From: Pseudomonadota bacterium
GTDB lineage: Bacteria; Pseudomonadota; Gammaproteobacteria; Burkholderiales; Burkholderiaceae_C
Reading direction: 5' to 3'
DNA: 62,161 nucleotides
Assembly (NCBI GenBank): GCA_021815805.1
Contig: JAKAZQ010000013.1
Location: 1 to 62,161, forward strand
The notes below the pieces were generated by a model. That model had not been told where the DNA came from. It searched no databases and saw only the letters and a program-made list of their open reading frames with translations. Positions within the stretch are counted from its first letter, which is position 1. Every line of letters begins with the position of its first letter. Both the position numbers and the translations under genes were made by a program. Positions 58,701-62,161 of the stretch are shown in pieces.

Positions 58701-60722
58701 CAGCAGGCGTTCCCCGGGGCGCAGGCCCGGGCGCCGCGCCACGGCGTGCAGGAAATGCACCACGGCGCGGTGCGGCAGCATCACGCCCTTGGGACGACCC
58801 GTGGAGCCCGACGTGTAGATCATGTAGGCCGGGCTCTCGGGCTCGGCGTCGCGCGCCGCATCCGGCACCGGCTCGGTGTCGGGCGCGGCGTCGATCTCGG
58901 CGGCATCCGCGTCGAGCCACAGGCTGCGCGCGCGATCCCACGGCAGCGCGTCGGCGCAGGCCGATTCGGTGAGCAGCAGCGCCAGGCCGGCGTCGCTCGC
59001 CATGTCCGCCAGGCGCGCCTGCGGGAAGCCCGGGTCCAGCGGCACGTAGGCCGCGCCGCTGGCCAGCACCCCGAGCACGGCCGGCAGCAGGTCCTTGCCG
59101 CGCTCGAGGCATATGCCGACAAACTGCCCGCGCCCGACGCCGCGCCGCCGCAGCGCGTGCGCGATGCGCCAGGCGGCGCGCCACAGCGCCTCGTGGCGCA
59201 GGGCGGTGTCGCCGGACTCGAGCACCACGCGGTCCGCAACGGCGGCGCTGCGCCGGTGCAGCCATGCGTGCAGCAGCCGCGGGCCTTCCACGGCTTCGGC
59301 GGTGGCGTTCAGGCGCAGCAACTCGGCGCGGTCGCGCTGGCTCACCAGGTCGAGTTCGCGCAGGGCCGCCCCGGGTCGCTCGCAGGCTCCGGCCAGCAGG
59401 AGTTCCAGGCATTCGAGCCAGCGCCGCACCGTGGCGGCATCGAACAGGCTCGCCGCGTACTGGCATTCCAGTCGCAGCCCGCCGTTGCGCGGCACCGCGT
59501 TGACGAACAGCTCGAAGTTCTCGAAGCCGCGCGGCACCGTCGCGGCCTCCGCGCGCAGCCCCGGGAAGCCGGACACCGGCAGCTCGCTGTCGAGGTTGAA
59601 CATGACCTGCGCCAGCGGCACGCGCGAAGGATCGCGGGGCACCAGCAGGCGCTTGAGCAAGGTACCGAAGGTGTAGTACTGGTGCTCGTAGGCGTCGAGC
59701 ACGCGCGACTGCACCGCGGGCAGCGCCTCGGCCAGCGACGCGTGAGGATCGGGCGCCAGGCGCAGGGGCAGCAGGTTCACCGCGTGGCCCACGCAATGGC
59801 CGAAACCCTCCAGGGTCTGCCCCGCGGCCGGCACGCCCACCACCACTTCGTCGCAGGCCGCCAGGCGCTGCAGCAGGGCCGCGAAACCACCGAGCAGCAC
59901 GCTGAACAGGCTGGCCCCCTGCGCGGCGCCGTACGCGCGCAGGCGCTGCACGAGCGCGGCGGGCAGGTCGTGGTCGATGCGCGCGGAGGCGAAGCCGCGC
60001 CGTGCGGGCCGCGCATGATCGACGGGCAGGTCGAGCGGCGACGGAATGTCGCCGAAGCGTTCGAGCCAGAATCGCTCGTCGCCGCCATGCTCGGTGCCGC
60101 GCTCGCGCTCGGCCAGCGCCAGCGCGAGGTCGGCGAAGCTCACCGCGTCGTGCAGCGTGGCCGGCTGGCGCAGTTCCATCGCGTACAGCGCGGCCAGATC
60201 CTGCAGCAGCACGCCGAACGACCAGCCATCGCACACGATGTGGTGCGCCGTGAGCAACAGCAGCCACTCACTCGAGCCCAGCGCGAGCAGTTGCATGCGC
60301 ACCAGCGGACCGCGCGCGAGGTCGAAGGGGCGTTCGATGTCGGCGCGCGCGTGGCGATGCACCGCCGCCTCGCGCTGCGCGGCGTCGAGCGCGCCCAGCT
60401 CGTGCACCGGAAGCTCGACGACCAGCTGCTCGGCCACCAGCATCTGCTGGCCGTCGTCGCTGAAGCACGCGCGCAACGCATCGTGGCGCGCCACCAGCGC
60501 TTGCAGTGCCGCGCGAAACGCCGCTTGGTCGAGGTCTCCGTGCAGGCGCAGCGAGATGCCCTCGTTGTATGCCAGGCTGGCCTGCTCGCCGAGCTGGCAG
60601 GCCAGCCAGATCTCGCGCTGTGCCTCGGTGCTCGGCACCGCGCGCGCATAGGCCGGCGCCTCGGCGAACGGGTCGTAGTCGACGGCCTCCAAGGCCGGCT
60701 GGGCGGTGGTCGACAGGCTCAT
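55776..60722 (-). CDS. Nonribosomal peptide synthetase, C-A-PCP-C-PCP
   Basis: 1648 residues. Domains: condensation 1 (about 28-460; LLTAHHIVCDGWS near 161), adenylation (about 480-1000; core A3 MIYTSGSTGRPKGVM near 634, A4/A5 LSFDIAVLELM and NMYGPTEATVW, A10 LPNGKIDRKAL near 974), PCP 1 (FALGGHSLLAAQ, Ser near 1030), condensation 2 (FMPHHIVWDGWS near 1227) and PCP 2 (FDLGGHSLLVTQ near 1589). Pocket residues read by hand give D-I-L-Q-L-G-M-V-W-K, matching the known glycine code. There is no second adenylation domain and no thioesterase, so PCP 2 must be loaded in trans or serve transfer/release. The first C domain begins STEAQREIWLACQLG, as found downstream of aminotransferase domains in PKS/NRPS hybrids. 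ATG overlaps the upstream gene (TGATG). Confidence 0.95.
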   Translation of the reverse strand: MSLSTTAQPALEAVDYDPFAEAPAYARAVPSTEAQREIWLACQLGEQASLAYNEGISLRLHGDLDQAAFRAALQALVARHDALRACFSDDGQQMLVAEQLVVELPVHELGALDAAQREAAVHRHARADIERPFDLARGPLVRMQLLALGSSEWLLLLTAHHIVCDGWSFGVLLQDLAALYAMELRQPATLHDAVSFADLALALAERERGTEHGGDERFWLERFGDIPSPLDLPVDHARPARRGFASARIDHDLPAALVQRLRAYGAAQGASLFSVLLGGFAALLQRLAACDEVVVGVPAAGQTLEGFGHCVGHAVNLLPLRLAPDPHASLAEALPAVQSRVLDAYEHQYYTFGTLLKRLLVPRDPSRVPLAQVMFNLDSELPVSGFPGLRAEAATVPRGFENFELFVNAVPRNGGLRLECQYAASLFDAATVRRWLECLELLLAGACERPGAALRELDLVSQRDRAELLRLNATAEAVEGPRLLHAWLHRRSAAVADRVVLESGDTALRHEALWRAAWRIAHALRRRGVGRGQFVGICLERGKDLLPAVLGVLASGAAYVPLDPGFPQARLADMASDAGLALLLTESACADALPWDRARSLWLDADAAEIDAAPDTEPVPDAARDAEPESPAYMIYTSGSTGRPKGVMLPHRAVVHFLHAVARRPGLRPGERLLAVTTLSFDIAVLELMLPLATGGCVVLASKQQSADGFALRALLERARITAMQATPSTWRMLFEAGWSAASGFRALVGGEALGRDLADALLGCCAEVWNMYGPTEATVWSSCWQVRAGVPVAIGTPLANERIWVLDDVGHPCPVGVPGEIVIGGAGVALGYWQRPELTADRFVPDPFGATDGERMYRTGDRGRWRNDGLLEHLGRLDFQVKLRGYRIELGEIEARLSEHAQVGQALAVVREDIPGDARLVAYVVPRQEPMDGAQQAWVADLRRHLGERLPSYMIPQHFVLLPRMPLLPNGKIDRKALPSPLAGSAAQGAAAAPRRALTRTEAVVAQAMEQALQLPGIGADDDFFALGGHSLLAAQLAARLREQSGLDLQMLTVFSYPSVSALAAWMERSAAGRGARAEAIPARADQSLAPASLQQWRVWFLEQLDPGRPTFNTPSAHRLHGPLDVPALERALNAMVERQASLRTAIVETDEGVPMQVVLPRLEVGLGEVHDLRNLEPHERETELALRLQQAADEPFDLRQAPLFRVSLWRLGEHEHVLFFMPHHIVWDGWSFDLFYDEMKALYAAFAAGREPGLPALRLSYGDYAAWQARWLQSPDLQRQLAYWRDVLTPMPEPLRLPGDRPRPPSMSGRGATHWLRQDQRWFRELEDFARAREMTPFMVLLATFAVFLCRESGQHDLVIATPVRGRPSVELEPVMGFFVNVLPLRIRVDDDTSFEDLLRHVRDVVLAAFAAPDVPLERMLQFESIARDDARTPIYQSFFSYQDARRRDHDWGGLRQANVPLYQSAAAEDLRLWFMAEDHGVVGGLTYNTDVFDAARVEAWLQRYLGALQHLFAHPAEALRRALPPGAVPAPPPRHDAVPETAAVPRGPAQVRELTPGEAALAEIWRDMLGVATIHPDDNFFDLGGHSLLVTQAIARVRKNTGRAVPPRAYVLESLAQLALRYEKAPVEQARGGLLKRLFGSRGTD

Positions 60723-62161
60723 CAGCTCACCTTCAGGTATTGGGCCGGGCGCTGCGGATCGGCGACGAACCAGGCCGGTTTGCCATTGGCGTCGCGCCCC
60801 AGGCGCGCGCCGGGCACGGGTGGCCGCGACGCGTCGAACACCTCCTCCGCCGGCACGGCACGCCCGGGAAGGAATTCCGATTCCTGCAGTTCGAGCACCG
60901 ACTCCTTGAAGGCGCGCACGACCAGTTGCAGATCCTCGGCGCTGTGCGCCGTGGTGAGGAAGCAGGGAAAGTTGTCCAGGATGTGCACGCCGCGACTGCG
61001 CATCATCGCGAACAGCAGATCCTGCAGCGGGTGATCCTCGGCCCAGCTGACGCGCCACAGCGACGCGAAATGCCGGATGCGCAGCGGCGCCGCGTGCTGC
61101 TCGCAGAAGGCGTTGAGCTCGGCGGCGAGTTCCTCGGTGCGGCGATTCAGCCCGCGCTGCAGCTCGCCGCCCTGCTGCTTGAGGTGCTTCAGGCTGGCAT
61201 GCGCCGCCGCCAGCGCCAGCGGATGGCGCACGAAGGTGCCGGCGAAATAGGTCACGCCCACGCTGGGGATGGAATCGTCCCCGTACTGCCAGGCACCGCC
61301 GTCCAGCGCGTCCATGAACTCGCGCTTGCCGGCGACCACGCCGATCGGCAGCCCGCCTCCGATGACCTTGCCGTAGGTGGCCAGGTCCGCGCGCACGCCG
61401 AACAGCTCCTGCACGCCCCCGGGCGCGCTGCGAAAGCCGGTGATCACCTCGTCGAAGATCAGGCAGCAGCCGGCGCGCTCGGTCACCGTGCGCAGCTCGC
61501 GCAGGAATTCCACCGGCTGGAGCTCGGGACGACGGCTCTGCACCGGCTCGACGAGCACGGCGGCGAGGTCGTCGGCGTGCTCGCGGATGTACTGCAGGCT
61601 GGCGTCGGTGCCGTATTCCAGCACCCGCACGTCGCCGAACATGCCGCGCATGATGCCGGGCGCCGCCGGAATGCCGCGGTGCCCGCGCCCGGCGCGAACC
61701 ACGACTTCGTCGAAGGTGCCGTGGTAGGAGCCCGTGAACAGCACCACGGTGTCGCGGCCGGTGACCGTGCGCGCGATGCGCACCGCGGCCATCACCGCCT
61801 CGGAACCGGTGTTGCACAGCCCGGCACGGTCGAAGCCGGTGAGCTCGCACACCATCTCGGCCACCGGACCGGCCAGCGGATGCTGCGGACCGATGTCGTA
61901 GCCGGCGTCGAGTTGCTCGCGCAGCGCCTGCTGCACGAACTCGGGCTGCCAGCCGAACAGATTCATGCCGAAGCCGCTGAGCACGTCGACGTACTCGTTG
62001 CCGTCGAGGTCCCACATGTGCGAGCCCTTGCTGCGCTCGATGACCAGTTGATAGACGATGTCCTTGATCGCCGGGCGAAACCCGTTGACCACCCGCGGAT
62101 CGGCCAGCGGCCCGCGGTAGCGCTCGGTATAGGCGCGGCTCTTGGCGGTGCGCTCGACATA
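60722..62161 (-). CDS. Glutamate-semialdehyde-type aminotransferase domain, 3' part (5' end outside window)
   Basis: About 480 residues visible, open at the window edge. PLP-dependent class III aminotransferase: GSHMWDLDGNEYVDVLSGFG, LCNTGSEAVMAAVRIAR, LIFDEVITGFRS and the PLP lysine in LATYGKVIGGGLPIG. The upstream visible codons (YVERTAKSRAYTERYR) are the linker type found before aminotransferase domains embedded in polyketide/peptide synthases, so this is probably the C-terminal domain of a larger synthase rather than a free enzyme. In mycosubtilin- and microcystin-type systems such a domain aminates a beta-ketoacyl chain, which the following C domain joins to an amino acid. Confidence 0.9.
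   Translation of the reverse strand, partial: YVERTAKSRAYTERYRGPLADPRVVNGFRPAIKDIVYQLVIERSKGSHMWDLDGNEYVDVLSGFGMNLFGWQPEFVQQALREQLDAGYDIGPQHPLAGPVAEMVCELTGFDRAGLCNTGSEAVMAAVRIARTVTGRDTVVLFTGSYHGTFDEVVVRAGRGHRGIPAAPGIMRGMFGDVRVLEYGTDASLQYIREHADDLAAVLVEPVQSRRPELQPVEFLRELRTVTERAGCCLIFDEVITGFRSAPGGVQELFGVRADLATYGKVIGGGLPIGVVAGKREFMDALDGGAWQYGDDSIPSVGVTYFAGTFVRHPLALAAAHASLKHLKQQGGELQRGLNRRTEELAAELNAFCEQHAAPLRIRHFASLWRVSWAEDHPLQDLLFAMMRSRGVHILDNFPCFLTTAHSAEDLQLVVRAFKESVLELQESEFLPGRAVPAEEVFDASRPPVPGARLGRDANGKPAWFVADPQRPAQYLKVS

Noticed and set aside
57588-61034. Very long open frame on the plus strand opposite the NRPS (about 1150 codons)
   Set aside because: Antisense shadow of a GC-rich gene: Arg/Gln/His/Ala-rich without recognisable domains, while the minus strand carries clear NRPS motifs.

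Overview
The window is a GC-rich, gene-dense piece of a betaproteobacterial chromosome, most likely Burkholderiales. The clues are gatCAB divergent from mreBCD-mrdA-rodA, a BPSS1780-type membrane protein, high GC with very short intergenic gaps, and many ATGA/GTGA/TTGA stop-start overlaps. I saw no tRNA, rRNA, CRISPR array, insertion sequence or prophage.

Layout. (1) 1-2406: 3' part of an indolepyruvate ferredoxin oxidoreductase. (2) 2420-10071, minus strand: a tightly packed seven-gene operon, in transcription order SDR, AsnB-type amidotransferase, acyl-AMP ligase, acyl carrier protein, NadE-like PP-loop enzyme, HemK/PrmB-like methyltransferase and GNAT-like protein. It looks like a small acyl/amide tailoring pathway. 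(3) 10373-22355: housekeeping genes: EamA exporter, exonuclease III, a periplasmic coiled-coil protein, GatCAB amidotransferase and the rod-shape operon mreBCD-mrdA-rodA. (4) 22498-24155: two exported sulfur-transfer-like proteins (rhodanese, DsrE family). (5) 24298-36989: a glutamylated-polyamine (Puu-like) catabolic region. It has an FAD amine oxidase, a five-gene branched-chain-amino-acid-type ABC importer, PuuD-, PuuA-, PuuP- and PuuC-like genes, and a decayed UbiA-family pseudogene. (6) 37013-43730: queA and tgt, separated by four genes of surface-glycan character (polysaccharide deacetylase, BcsL/FemAB-like acyltransferase, GT2 glycosyltransferase, JmjC/cupin_8 oxygenase-like). (7) 43731-48480: MFS lysophospholipid-transporter-like protein, 2'-5' RNA ligase, Sfp-type phosphopantetheinyl transferase, LEA/WHy lipoprotein-like protein, apt and a BPSS1780 membrane protein. 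(8) 48554-62161, minus strand and running off the right edge: a biosynthetic cluster with a glutamate-semialdehyde-type aminotransferase (probably the end of a larger synthase), a C-A-PCP-C-PCP NRPS, two exosortase-A-type alpha/beta hydrolases, a GT2, a polysaccharide deacetylase, a YdcF/DUF218 protein, a GT4 and a Wzx-like flippase.

How they may work together (inference). Blocks 2, 6 and 8 together hold most of the accessory families known from exosortase A (XrtA/EpsH) exopolysaccharide loci: acyl ligase, ACP, AsnB amidotransferase, hydrolases 1 and 2, deacetylases, a FemAB-like protein and glycosyltransferases. They are split into three islands by housekeeping genes and no exosortase is visible. 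Block 8 adds a megasynthase whose adenylation pocket reads like a glycine code, preceded by an aminotransferase of the type that makes beta-amino acyl chains. The most interesting hypothesis is therefore a (beta-amino)acyl-glycine or similar lipopeptide that decorates, or is built together with, an exported glycan. The PPTase at 45736-46488 is the obvious candidate to activate the PCP and ACP domains.
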